DNA of 64,000 nucleotides from Candidatus Aenigmatarchaeota archaeon (GTDB lineage Archaea > Aenigmatarchaeota > Aenigmatarchaeia > QMZP01 > QMZT01). Both the position numbers and the translations under genes were made by a program. The notes under the pieces are model-generated. The model had not been told where the DNA came from. It saw only the letters and a list, made by a program, of their open reading frames with translations, and did no database searches. The stretch covers positions 1 through 64,000 of the forward strand of contig JAFGCI010000003.1 in the NCBI GenBank assembly GCA_016932735.1. The letters run 5' to 3'. Shown one piece after another: positions 23,983 to 32,452 of this stretch. Each line of letters begins with the position of its first letter. Positions within the stretch are counted from its first letter, which is position 1.

Positions 23983-26490
23983 TTACACTCCCAACTTCTC
24001 TTTCAGCCTTTCCGCAAAAGACTTCCTGAAGAACTTGTTCAGCGATTCCTGATCCTTGTTCTCCTCGGCCGCTTCCTCTATTCCGGTCATTGAAAAATCG
24101 GCGGTCTCCATTATCTTTGAGACCGCTCCTAAAATCTGCTTGTTTATGTAATATTCAGCATCATAGTTTTCTGTATATCCGTAAGGCTCTGCCCTCTCTG
24201 AGACTGTTCCGGGCCCGCTTGCCACTATATAGCTTATTATTGAGCCGACAGCGACTATTCCCCCTCTCACTGAAAGCTTCTTCGCCGCCGAAACATGCGG
24301 CCAGTTCTGGTCATATTTCTCGATGGGTTTTGTCATCTGATTCCTGATGACGAGGTCTTCCATGTCGACGTCGCCGCTCTTTATCCTTTCTATTGCGCTC
24401 TTTACAATCTCCTCAGCTTTCTTCGGCGACCTGTCGCGCAGTATGCTCATAAGAACCATCTCCTGCGTCTCTTTGGCAATCCGTGACCAGTCCCTTCGGA
24501 CTGCCTCAAATCCTTTTATCGTAAGATGGTCCCCAGAGTCAAGAAGAGCATATCTTCTTTGAGTGGTTTTCGTGGATCCGGGAGTCAGTATTCCCGACTT
24601 GTAGACGTCTTTCAGGATGAGCTCCGAGTTTTTCGGAGCTTTCTCTTTTATCTTATCAATAAGCTCCTTCATCCTCTTTTCACTAGTCTCTGGGATAAAG
24701 AATGAATAAGAATCCGCGAATATTATCTCATACCCCTCTTCTTTTGTAGTAATATCGAGGGCATTTTTCATATACTGACGGCCCCAAGAGGCGACTGAAT
24801 ATGCGCATATCCTTGAATACCATCTTGAGCCAGGATATGCGAAATAACCATAGACGGAGTTGGCTAACAGCTTTAATGCTTCCTGGCGGCTGTTTAGCTG
24901 AACATAAAGGCGGTCTTCCTCAGGCACTTCTTTCATCAGTTCGAGCGTCTTTTTCCCTTCCTCCATTGAATGAAGGACAACAGAAGGAACGAACCCTCTC
25001 TTCTTTCTGCTGAAGAAATGTTCGCTTTCCGGAACCTTGTTATACTTCTCATACATTTCCGCGTCAATGTCAACCATTTCTGGAGAAATATTATGCTCGA
25101 GGACTATGCTTGGATAAAGATTTGCGAACTCAAGGACAGCTATGTTCTTGTATATGCCTTTTTGTGGTTCCATGCTGTAGCCACCTTCATAAGGCTCTAC
25201 CGAGAAACGCCTGTTGATTTCCGTCGGCGTAGGTTGATTCAGTATAATCTCATTCAGGCGGACTGACTCTCTTACAAGAATCCAGTTAATCATCTGGGAC
25301 GGTCTCATCCTTGAAACATCAAAAATTGTCTGGCGGCATATATTGGAAAACTGGAATATCTGCGGCATTATGTGGTCTGAAAGCCGGAATATTAACTCTG
25401 CGTCCTTTATGTTATGCTTCATAATCCTGATGACGTCTTCCTTCTTCTTCCACAATATCTCAATGTCCCTTCTTTCGAGATCGTCTCTGCCTTCACCGAG
25501 GAATTTCTTTGAAACGTCATCAAGCCCGGTCGTTTCAAATGGGACATTCCTGCCGACAATATTCGTTATGAAATTGTAGAGGTCGATGTGAGCAATTCCG
25601 CACATAATAGCTGCTTCGTACTTGTTTTTCAGATAAAAGCTAAGGCCTCTGTTATCGCATCCTATGGCCATCTGGATTTTGAGGATGTCTGCCCTTTCGT
25701 CAAGTATTCTGAAATCGACTTTGTCACCATTATATGTGAGAATTATCTGCGGTTTCCTTTCATGAATTATTGAAACGAACCTTTCTATCAAATCCTTCTC
25801 GGTGTCCATCACGTCTACGCTGAACTCTTCTGATTTCAGTATTTCCGTTCCGTGGGTAAGGACCTTCCTGTAGCCGCCTTTCCCGACAACGGATATCATT
25901 GCAATCTTTCCTTCAATGTTCTCGAATTTGACTGCAATAGTTTCCGGTTCAGGAAGGACATCATTATCATTTGTCTTCTCCATGGATACAAAGCGGATGC
26001 ATAAATCGCTTCTGACATCCCCGATTTCAGTCTTCTCTCCTGTTATTACAATCCACTCCATTATGGGGATTTCCCTGTCTATCACGTACCTCTTCCTGAA
26101 CGGAATATCATATTCATATTGGCTCTTTATTGAAGGCCATTTCTTTATTATGTCCCAGAGCCAAATCACGTCGGGAGGCTGGTTCAGGGTTATTTTTATG
26201 AATTCCTTCTCTTCCCCCAGAAACTTTTTGGTGACAATCTCCACTTTATTTATGCACCCGTGGCCGAGCTCGTTGAGCTCCTTAATCATCTGTATTATCT
26301 CTCCCGTTCTCTGTTTTGATTTCCAGTCAGAGGCGGGCTCCACGTAGAAATAAGGCCTGAAAGTGTCATCTATTATGGTTATAGCCTCTCCTGAATAGGT
26401 GACTCCCCACAAACGGATTGAGGTCTTCTTCTCGACAGTGAAATAGTCAACATCAAATATACAGACCTTCTTGCGGATTTCACTTTCCAT
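23983..26490 (-). CDS. Family B DNA polymerase homologue with altered catalytic sites
   Basis: 835 residues, nearly full PolB length. Conserved parts: exonuclease-region ILTYNGDKVDFRIL (Exo II-like) and NIKDAELIFRL (Exo III), finger helix KLLANSVYGYFAYPGSRWYS (motif B), and KGFEAVRRDWSRIAKETQ in the thumb. Key changes: motif A is VLEFANLYPSI where the metal-binding Asp of DxxSLYPSI is Glu; motif C is FADSYSFF where YxDTDS loses its second Asp to Tyr; Exo I reads AVKFEN rather than FDIE. Both activities are therefore doubtful. It resembles the inactivated PolB2-type homologues rather than a replicative polymerase. No intein. Probably structural, regulatory or repair related. Confidence 0.85.
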   Translation of the reverse strand: MESEIRKKVCIFDVDYFTVEKKTSIRLWGVTYSGEAITIIDDTFRPYFYVEPASDWKSKQRTGEIIQMIKELNELGHGCINKVEIVTKKFLGEEKEFIKITLNQPPDVIWLWDIIKKWPSIKSQYEYDIPFRKRYVIDREIPIMEWIVITGEKTEIGDVRSDLCIRFVSMEKTNDNDVLPEPETIAVKFENIEGKIAMISVVGKGGYRKVLTHGTEILKSEEFSVDVMDTEKDLIERFVSIIHERKPQIILTYNGDKVDFRILDERADILKIQMAIGCDNRGLSFYLKNKYEAAIMCGIAHIDLYNFITNIVGRNVPFETTGLDDVSKKFLGEGRDDLERRDIEILWKKKEDVIRIMKHNIKDAELIFRLSDHIMPQIFQFSNICRQTIFDVSRMRPSQMINWILVRESVRLNEIILNQPTPTEINRRFSVEPYEGGYSMEPQKGIYKNIAVLEFANLYPSIVLEHNISPEMVDIDAEMYEKYNKVPESEHFFSRKKRGFVPSVVLHSMEEGKKTLELMKEVPEEDRLYVQLNSRQEALKLLANSVYGYFAYPGSRWYSRICAYSVASWGRQYMKNALDITTKEEGYEIIFADSYSFFIPETSEKRMKELIDKIKEKAPKNSELILKDVYKSGILTPGSTKTTQRRYALLDSGDHLTIKGFEAVRRDWSRIAKETQEMVLMSILRDRSPKKAEEIVKSAIERIKSGDVDMEDLVIRNQMTKPIEKYDQNWPHVSAAKKLSVRGGIVAVGSIISYIVASGPGTVSERAEPYGYTENYDAEYYINKQILGAVSKIMETADFSMTGIEEAAEENKDQESLNKFFRKSFAERLKEKLGV

Positions 26491-26543
26491 ATAGCTTTGT
26501 TTAACTTAAGGATTAAAAACAGATACGGTTTCTAAAAATATGT

Positions 26544-27134
26544 TTATTGGAAGCATTTCTGATAAGCTCTTAATGTAGTCTTTCCGGCATCGTCTATATT
26601 TTTGCCGAGAGCTAAGAAGCCGTGATTCCTCATTATTATAAAATTCTCCTTTCCAAGGACCTTCTCGACTTCTCTCGCAAGCTCAACAGAGCCCCACGGC
26701 TGTTCCTTTTCCGTCGTCACGAAATTCAGACCCGGCTCGCAATCAAGCCTGTCGCAATGGCCATGGAAGACTGCATTGATATCGGGCCTGTTCTTATATA
26801 TGAGATAATGCAGGAATGTGTCCCTTGAAGGATTTTCGAGTCCGTGAACCCTTACTTTATTGTTGTTTATATCACAATGAACGACTTTGACAAATCTTGT
26901 CGGAGTAAGCTTCTCATCATGGAAATCCTCTTTCGTGGCTGTTATGACGAATTCATTCTTTCCTGGCTCAGCCCTAAAGCTGAGATTCCCGTAAGAGTCC
27001 TTGCCAACCGGCCGAATAAGGTCGTAGAAGCCAAACCGGCTTATCCAATACTTAAGGTCTTCCAGCCGGAGATCAGTCAGAACCTCCTTCCTGATAAATT
27101 CCGTAAAAAAATTTACATTTAAGTGAGATTTCAT
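26544..27134 (-). CDS. Class II aldolase/adducin-family protein
   Basis: About 196 residues. NAVFHGHCD and MRNHGFLALG give the HxH...H zinc ligands of class II aldolases such as L-fuculose phosphate aldolase; SYGNLSFRAEPG matches the phosphate-binding GNxS segment. It probably cleaves or forms a sugar phosphate, or acts as a sugar-phosphate epimerase or dehydratase. The TATA (ATTTAAATAATT, centred near 27160) favours a leaderless start at 27134 (MKSHLN) over the track's 27143. Confidence 0.82.
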   Translation of the reverse strand: MKSHLNVNFFTEFIRKEVLTDLRLEDLKYWISRFGFYDLIRPVGKDSYGNLSFRAEPGKNEFVITATKEDFHDEKLTPTRFVKVVHCDINNNKVRVHGLENPSRDTFLHYLIYKNRPDINAVFHGHCDRLDCEPGLNFVTTEKEQPWGSVELAREVEKVLGKENFIIMRNHGFLALGKNIDDAGKTTLRAYQKCFQ

Positions 27135-27281
27135 ATAGACCATTAATAATGGTTAATTATTTAAATGATTTCCATCCATATTTTTTGATTTTTGTTATCG
27201 AAACGTGATTTTTTAAGTCAAAATGTCATAATATTTTCTAATTTACCTATCTTTTTATAAATGAATCGCTAATACTCTTTT

Positions 27282-27380
27282 ATGAGTAACGAACTTCTTG
27301 AGATTTTCGATGAAAACTGGAAATCTCTGGGAAAATCCAAAATTAATCTCTGCAATTATGGAAAGAATCAAAAACAATAA
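27282..27380 (+). CDS. Possible 32-residue leaderless ORF
   Basis: The 262-bp gap before the antiporter genes holds a TATA box (TTTTTATAAATG, centred about 27255) placed 26-27 nt before an ATG that opens a 32-codon frame (MSNELLEIFDENWKSLGKSK...). The position is ideal for a leaderless message, but the frame may be only the leader of the antiporter transcript. No homology recognised. Confidence 0.3.
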   Translation: MSNELLEIFDENWKSLGKSKINLCNYGKNQKQ

Positions 27381-27405
27381 AACCACCCTGTAACAATAAT
27401 TAACC

Positions 27406-27642
27406 ATGCTTACATTGGTTATCCTTGTTTCAATGGTCGTTTTGTCCGTGCTGGCTGTCAACGCCAAAGACCTTCTATATGCATCAATTTATCTTGCAGG
27501 CGTTTCTGTTATGGTAAGCGTGCTGTTCATCGTATTATCGGCTCCTGACATAGCCATGACAGAGGCCGCTGTCGGCGCGGGGCTCTCGACATTCTTTTTC
27601 ATAGCTACAGTAAAGAAGACAGAAAGGAGGGAGAAGTTATGA
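27406..27642 (+). CDS. DUF4040/MbhD-type antiporter subunit
   Basis: 78 residues, two to three membrane helices. AKDLLYASIYLAGVSVMVSVLFIVLSAPDIAMTEAAVGAGL is the signature of DUF4040, found as MbhD or as the C-terminal part of MrpA/MnhA. It forms part of a cation/proton antiporter membrane module. First of five consecutive plus-strand genes that overlap or nearly touch. Confidence 0.85.
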   Translation: MLTLVILVSMVVLSVLAVNAKDLLYASIYLAGVSVMVSVLFIVLSAPDIAMTEAAVGAGLSTFFFIATVKKTERREKL

Positions 27643-27914
27643 TAATGAAAAATATAGCTTTTGCCTCGGTATTATGTATTTTCCTTGTATCATTCATATC
27701 TATATTCACATACTCCGGTTTCGGTTATAATGAGAATAATAAGGTATCCCATTATTATCTTGAGAATTCGCTTGAACATACGGGTTCCGCCAACGTTGTG
27801 AGCGCAATAGTATGGGATTTCAGAGGATTTGACACCATGGGAGAGGAAACTGTCCTCTTCACGGTTCTGGTAGGAGTTTTCACTGTAATTTCGCTGAAGG
27901 CCGGCGAGGTCTGA
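27639..27914 (+). CDS. MbhE-type antiporter subunit
   Basis: 91 residues with an N-terminal helix and a C-terminal helix. The central segment SANVVSAIVWDFRGFDTMGEETVLFTVLVGVFTV matches the MbhE/MnhB N-terminal region (NVVSAILFDFRGFDTLGE). Overlaps the previous gene by 4 nt. Membrane protein of the Mrp-like module. Confidence 0.85.
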   Translation: MIMKNIAFASVLCIFLVSFISIFTYSGFGYNENNKVSHYYLENSLEHTGSANVVSAIVWDFRGFDTMGEETVLFTVLVGVFTVISLKAGEV

Positions 27915-27919
27915 TATTT

Positions 27920-28315
27920 ATGGATATGATTGTAAGGACAGTTGCAAAAGGAATTGTTCCATTCATATGGATTTACGGTGCCTACATAATCCTTCACGGC
28001 CATATAACTCCCGGAGGATCCTTCTCAGGAGGCGTTATCGTGGCTGCAGGAGCCGTTCTTCTCATAATCGCATACGGAACGAAAGGAGCTGAGAAATCGC
28101 TTCATGAAGACAATCTCCATCTGCTGGAAGCACTTGCCGGAGCTGTCCTCGTCTTCCTGTTGCTTTCAGAGATGTTCTTCAGGGACTATGTTACGGTCCT
28201 GATGGGATATTTCGACATAGTGAGCGCAGGATATGTCCTGCTGCTGAATGTCGCAGGTGGGGTTATGGTACTCGCCGCATTGATAACGATTGCATATATG
28301 TTCACAAGGAGATGA
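27920..28315 (+). CDS. mnhB: Na+/H+ antiporter subunit MnhB-like
   Basis: 131 residues, four helices. FIWIYGAYIILHGHITPGGSFSGGVIVAAGAVLL is the MnhB signature (GHxTPGGGFxGG). Part of the Mrp/Mbh module that couples sodium and proton movement across the membrane. Its stop is 1 nt before the ATG of the next gene. Confidence 0.9.
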   Translation: MDMIVRTVAKGIVPFIWIYGAYIILHGHITPGGSFSGGVIVAAGAVLLIIAYGTKGAEKSLHEDNLHLLEALAGAVLVFLLLSEMFFRDYVTVLMGYFDIVSAGYVLLLNVAGGVMVLAALITIAYMFTRR

Positions 28316-28316
28316 A

Positions 28317-28667
28317 ATGTACATTGTATACCTTTTCGTAGCCGCCCTTATGGGTATAGGGATATACGCCGTTGTCATGAAGGACAACATCCTTAAGAAA
28401 GTGATAGGCCTTGGGATAATTGGCCACGGAGTCCATGTACTACTTGTCAATATAGGTCATGTAGAAGGCGGACTGATACCTATAATCACTTCGGAAAACA
28501 TAGCTTATCTGGGAATGCATTCGGTCGATCCGATACCTCAGGCACTCGTGCTGACATCAATAGTAATCGATTTCGGGATAACTGTTCTTGCCCTCAGTAT
28601 CATTGTTATGATATACAAGCATATACACTCCCTGAGCTCTAAAGATGTAGGAAAGATGAAAGGATAG
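28317..28667 (+). CDS. mnhC: Antiporter subunit MnhC (NuoK-like)
   Basis: 116 residues from ATG 28317 (MYIVYLFVAALMG), which has AAGGAGATG upstream; the track start at 28290 would overlap MnhB needlessly. Three helices with the NuoK/MnhC pattern LKKVIGLGIIGHGVHVLLV and DPIPQALVLTSIVIDFGITVLAL. Part of the ion-translocating membrane domain. Confidence 0.9.
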   Translation: MYIVYLFVAALMGIGIYAVVMKDNILKKVIGLGIIGHGVHVLLVNIGHVEGGLIPIITSENIAYLGMHSVDPIPQALVLTSIVIDFGITVLALSIIVMIYKHIHSLSSKDVGKMKG

Positions 28668-28677
28668 AGGAAATAGA

Positions 28678-30090
28678 ATGTTAATAGTAATACCAATCGC
28701 AATCCTGCTCATGGGGGCACTGTTTACCCTGGCTTTCAGGAACGATAAGATAGGAATAACAGCCCTTATAGCCTCATTCATATCGCTGATTTATGTTTTC
28801 TGGTCTGAGGCGGGCGCAGTCTTCGCCTTTTCCGGCTGGGAGCCGCCATTCGGAATAGTATGGGTGCTTGACAGCTTCAGCATATTCATGTCCCTGCTTG
28901 TCATGGGCATTACGTCCCTGATAGTCATCTATTCGGTGAGATACATAAAGAAAAGGAGCCACAGATATTATGCCCTGATATGCCTCATTTCAATGGGAAT
29001 GATAGGTGTCTCGCTTACCGGAGACATCTTCAATATGTATGTATTCTTCGAAATACTTTCCATAGCATCATACGGCCTCGTTGCCTTCTTCTCTGACAGG
29101 CATGCACTCGAGGGGGCGTTCAAATATCTGATAATGGGCTCGTTTGCTTCATCATTTATCCTTATAGGGATAGCCCTGCTTTACGGACTCACAGGAACGC
29201 TTAACATGGCCGACATAGCATCAAACGTTTCTGTCATGTCGCATCTGCCGCCCATCTACATGGCGACATTAGGAATAATAATAGGCGGGTTCTGCCTCAA
29301 GGCAGCTATATTTCCGTTCCATGCATGGAAGCCCGATGCGATTGAAGGAACACCTTCGCCCATAGGAGCATTGTTTGCGGCTACATCATCGGCAATTGGC
29401 CTTTACTGCATAATGAGGGTTCTTTTCCTTTTCGGGCTTATACAGCTGAACTGGATACTGATAGCTATAGGCGTCATAACGATGTTTGTAGGGGCATTCC
29501 TTGCGTTCATGCAGAAGAACATAACAAGGCTTCTTGCATATTCATCGATTTCGCAGGTCGGCTATATTGTCGTAGCCTACGGCATCGGTAACCTGCCGGC
29601 AATAACCGCCGGAACATACCAGATACTGAACAATGCATTAATTGAGGCTTTATTATTCATGGCTTTCGGTGCGGCTATCCATGTAGCAGGAAGCGAGATT
29701 CTAGGCAAGGTTTCAGTCAAGAACGATTTCCTTCTTATATCATGCCTTATAGGAATCCTTGCATTGATAGGAATACCCCTTACTAACGGCTTTGTCTCCA
29801 AATGGCTCATCTATATGGTGACATGGACAGTGAACCCAATCCTCACGGTCCTTACACTGGTGATAACAGGATTCACCATGGCCTATTCACTGAAGCTTTT
29901 CTCTTCTGTTTTCCTGTCTCCGGACAAGAAAACGATAGATATACCAATGTCAATGAAGATTCCGATAATAATAGCAGTCGTTTTCTGTATAATGATGGGC
30001 ATCCTGCCCCAAGGAGGCTACGTTGTCTCAGAAATCGCATCAAAGGCCCTTTTCGAACTGCCGAAATACATAGGACTTGTTCTTGGTTAG
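28678..30090 (+). CDS. mnhD: Antiporter subunit MnhD (NuoN/NuoM-like)
   Basis: 470 residues, about 14 helices. Typical proton-channel family segments: FNMYVFFEILSIASYGLVAF (with the key Glu of helix 5), GGFCLKAAIFPFHAWKPDAIEGTPSPIGALFA, LLAYSSISQVGYIVVAYG and GIPLTNGFVSKW. It is the only large translocating subunit here. Genes for MrpA N-terminal part, MnhE, MnhF and MnhG are not present around it, and no hydrogenase genes follow. GAGGAAATAG precedes the ATG. Confidence 0.92.
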   Translation: MLIVIPIAILLMGALFTLAFRNDKIGITALIASFISLIYVFWSEAGAVFAFSGWEPPFGIVWVLDSFSIFMSLLVMGITSLIVIYSVRYIKKRSHRYYALICLISMGMIGVSLTGDIFNMYVFFEILSIASYGLVAFFSDRHALEGAFKYLIMGSFASSFILIGIALLYGLTGTLNMADIASNVSVMSHLPPIYMATLGIIIGGFCLKAAIFPFHAWKPDAIEGTPSPIGALFAATSSAIGLYCIMRVLFLFGLIQLNWILIAIGVITMFVGAFLAFMQKNITRLLAYSSISQVGYIVVAYGIGNLPAITAGTYQILNNALIEALLFMAFGAAIHVAGSEILGKVSVKNDFLLISCLIGILALIGIPLTNGFVSKWLIYMVTWTVNPILTVLTLVITGFTMAYSLKLFSSVFLSPDKKTIDIPMSMKIPIIIAVVFCIMMGILPQGGYVVSEIASKALFELPKYIGLVLG

Positions 30091-30198
30091 ATGCAGAACT
30101 TTTTTATTCTTCTGAAATCATTGTATTTTATCCAATTGCATCTCAATTTCCAGAACGGCTGCTAACATCAATTTAAATAAGCAGCCAAACCAGAGTAT

Positions 30199-30271
30199 GG
30201 GCTCTTGGTCTAGTGGTTATGACGCTGCCCTCACACGGCAGAGATCTCGAGTTCAATTCTCGAAGAGCCCA
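30199..30271 (+). tRNA. tRNA-Val(CAC)
   Basis: 73 nt without introns. Acceptor GGGCTCT/AGAGCCC with discriminator A, anticodon arm CTGCC-CTCACAC-GGCAG giving CAC, T-arm CTCGA-GTTCAAT-TCTCG region. A TATA element (TTTAAATAAG, about 30171-30180) lies 25 nt upstream. Confidence 0.95.
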
Positions 30272-30376
30272 TAGAACCAACACATCAATTATAAAAATAC
30301 TAACAGCAAAATCATAGAACAGTAAGAAATAACAACAACCAGTGCACTTATAACAAGTCGAATCAATGTGTGCATG

Positions 30377-30404
30377 CCCGCTGATACCGATATAAACAAG
30401 CGGG
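30377..30404 (+). repeat. Dispersed hairpin element (family A)
   Basis: CCCGCT-...-AGCGGG with loop GATACCGATATAAACA, between the two tRNA-Val genes. Shares the TATA-like core GATATAA and the sense orientation (5' of the downstream tRNA) with copies at 15677, 15760, 51613 and 63061. The tRNA-Val(GAC) also has its own TATA (TTAATATATTG) downstream of this element. Confidence 0.65.
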
Positions 30405-30448
30405 ATTCAGAACAGTTAATATATTGAACCGTTAATTATCCAGTATGT

Positions 30449-30522
30449 GGGCCCGTGGTCTAGTTGGTTAGGACGTCGCCTTGACGTGGCGAAGATCACT
30501 GGTTCAAATCCGGTCGGGCCCA
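30449..30522 (+). tRNA. tRNA-Val(GAC)
   Basis: 74 nt, no intron. Acceptor GGGCCCG/CGGGCCC with discriminator A, anticodon arm TCGCC-TTGACGT-GGCGA giving GAC, and a normal T-loop TTCAAAT. The two tRNA-Val genes are the only uninterrupted tRNA genes in this window. TATA at about 30416-30424. Confidence 0.95.
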
Positions 30523-30530
30523 CTTTTGTT

Positions 30531-31532
30531 CTATTTTAATAATCCTTTATTGATTCTTTTCACAAGTCCTGGTCCCCTGTAGATTAATCCGGTGTATATC
30601 TGGATAAGCTTTGCCCCTGCTTCCATCTTCTCTTTTGCATCATCCGGAGTCATTATTCCGCCGGCTCCGATTATTTCCGGGTCTTTAAGCTGTCTGTTCA
30701 CATATCTTATCATTTCAGTCGATTTTTCCTTCAGGCAGCGGCCGCTAACCCCTCCCACCTCTCCCGAGCTTAGACAATCTCTTGATTTGGTTGTATTGCT
30801 TATCACATATCCGTTTATTCCATAGTTCTCGCTTATATCCAGTATCCTGTCGATTTCACCGTAAGTCAGGTCTGGTGACAGTTTCACCAGAACAGGTTTT
30901 CTCTTTCCGGACCTTCTGTTGATTTCTATTTCAGATAGCAGTTCCTTCAGGGCAGATTTGTCCTGGAATGTTCTTCCGTCTTCTGTATTCGGACAGCTTA
31001 TATTCAGGGTTATGTAATCTGCCGAATCATTCATTTTCCGGAAAGTGTAGCAGTAGTCTCTTATAGCGGAGTCTCCGGTTATTTCCTTGTCGTTTGTTTT
31101 TGCTATGTTTATTCCTAACGGCACTTTGCATTTTTTGTTTTTCAGCCTTTCATAAACCGCGTCAGCTCCTTCGTTGTTGAGACCCATCCTGTTTATTATT
31201 GATTCATATTCAGGCAGCCGGAAGATTCTTGGTTTTGGGTTTCCGTTGCTCGGCTTCGCGGTCACCGAGCCTATTTCTATGTGCCCGAACCCGAGGCTCG
31301 GCAGAAAGTCCAGAAGTTCTCCGTTCTTATCAAATCCTGCTGCGAGACCGACAGGATTTGGAAAATTTATCCCGCAGAATTCAGTTTCCAGTCTTTTGTC
31401 TTTCAGATTGTATGTCTGGTCTATCACTTGCCTAAACGGTGTTCCTGATAGATATTTCCCCGCCTCGATTGCATAGCTGTGTGCGTCTTCAGGACCCAGC
31501 CTGAAGACTAAAGGTCTCAAAAGTCGGTACAT
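30531..31532 (-). CDS. pyrD: Dihydroorotate dehydrogenase, class 2-like
   Basis: 333 residues. The sequence follows class 2 (quinone-linked) enzymes: MYRLLRPLVFRLGPEDAHSYAIEAGKYL (membrane-associating N-terminal helices), NPVGLAAGFDKNGE, IEIGSVTAKPSNGNPKPRIFRLPEYESIINRMGLNNEG. It oxidises dihydroorotate to orotate in pyrimidine synthesis using FMN. Unusual: the catalytic segment reads NISCPNT, with Cys where class 2 enzymes have Ser (NxSSPNT); Cys is the class 1 base. Convergent with tRNA-Val(GAC), 8 nt away. Confidence 0.92.
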   Translation of the reverse strand: MYRLLRPLVFRLGPEDAHSYAIEAGKYLSGTPFRQVIDQTYNLKDKRLETEFCGINFPNPVGLAAGFDKNGELLDFLPSLGFGHIEIGSVTAKPSNGNPKPRIFRLPEYESIINRMGLNNEGADAVYERLKNKKCKVPLGINIAKTNDKEITGDSAIRDYCYTFRKMNDSADYITLNISCPNTEDGRTFQDKSALKELLSEIEINRRSGKRKPVLVKLSPDLTYGEIDRILDISENYGINGYVISNTTKSRDCLSSGEVGGVSGRCLKEKSTEMIRYVNRQLKDPEIIGAGGIMTPDDAKEKMEAGAKLIQIYTGLIYRGPGLVKRINKGLLK

Positions 31533-31659
31533 CTTCTCCCTCCGAAATTTTCAAGGGAGGAGTTCCAATAGAATGGATAGTTTTTATCCTTGTTTTGCCG
31601 GTATTTCTTTTTTCTTCGATAAAAACCCTTTCATAATTGTTTCCGAACAAATAAAAAGT

Positions 31660-31980
31660 TTATGTTATCGTATCCACAATCTTTCTAATCATAACAACGG
31701 CAAGACCCCATGCAAACGGAAGCCATGCAGGAATAAAGAAAGTCGGATTCGTATATTGCCATGCTCCATTGTATATGCTTATGGCTTCGGTAAGCGAGCC
31801 GAGAACGGCCGCCAGTAAATATAAACGGAGATCGTTTTCCCTGTACCAGAATCTAAAGAAAAGTGCGGAAATGACAATAAAGAAAGCTGTCAGTATCACA
31901 TTATCGGCATAAAGGAAAGATATGGCAGCTATTGATATACAAAATATCAGTATCTCCAGAAGCAGTTCCTTTTCTTTCAT
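31660..31980 (-). CDS. Small integral membrane protein
   Basis: 106 residues from the ATG at 31980 (MKEKELLLEILIFCISI). The track's longer version (start 32271) would run antisense through the gene at 32065 and is rejected. About four hydrophobic helices, with a conserved-looking GSLTEAISIYNGAWQYTNPTFFIPAWLPFAWGLA segment that resembles the DUF2878-like family. Function unknown. Confidence 0.65.
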   Translation of the reverse strand: MKEKELLLEILIFCISIAAISFLYADNVILTAFFIVISALFFRFWYRENDLRLYLLAAVLGSLTEAISIYNGAWQYTNPTFFIPAWLPFAWGLAVVMIRKIVDTIT

Positions 31981-32064
31981 AATAATTAATTCATGTAGCT
32001 CATTTAAAAATTCCAGAAAGAATGTGTAGATTGCTTTTTTAAAATTTCGTTTTTTGTTTAAAAT

Positions 32065-32433
32065 ATGACGGAATATAACAGGCTGAATATTGCCCTGTCG
32101 CTTGCAGGATATGCCAGAAACAAAAACCTTACTTTTAGTATTAAACCACGGGAAGAGAAGTCTAGATATAATGGTTATGGAGGATCCCATGACCTGGAAA
32201 CTCCGGACGTTTACACTGATATCACTTTCAAAAAGGGCGGAGACATTGTTGCAAAAATAACACTGTCTCATGAAATAATAGAAAGCGGAATACCGTTCCC
32301 GCTTATACCGAGAATCGAAGTTGATGGAGAAGTTGTCAGGGTTGAAGATGATAAGAACCCTTTGGGCGCATTTGCCGGCAATTATACGGGCCCGGCCTAT
32401 TTAAAAACGGACAACAGAACAAAAAATAAGTGA
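32065..32433 (+). CDS. Hypothetical protein
   Basis: 122 residues, MTEYNRLNIALSLAGYARNKNLTFSIKPREEKSRYNGYGGS..., a soluble, probably beta-rich protein with several charged loops. No family recognised. It is divergent from the small membrane protein and ends 20 nt before the convergent propeller gene. A TTTAAAATATG context offers an A/T-rich promoter. The lack of homology keeps confidence modest. Confidence 0.5.
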   Translation: MTEYNRLNIALSLAGYARNKNLTFSIKPREEKSRYNGYGGSHDLETPDVYTDITFKKGGDIVAKITLSHEIIESGIPFPLIPRIEVDGEVVRVEDDKNPLGAFAGNYTGPAYLKTDNRTKNK

Positions 32434-32452
32434 TAGGATACAGATAGGTTGA

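Noticed and set aside
31981-32271. N-terminal extension of the 203-residue ORF ending at 31660
   Set aside because: The extension is antisense to the 122-residue gene, Cys/Phe-rich and unlike a membrane protein; an internal ATG at 31980 gives a coherent protein.
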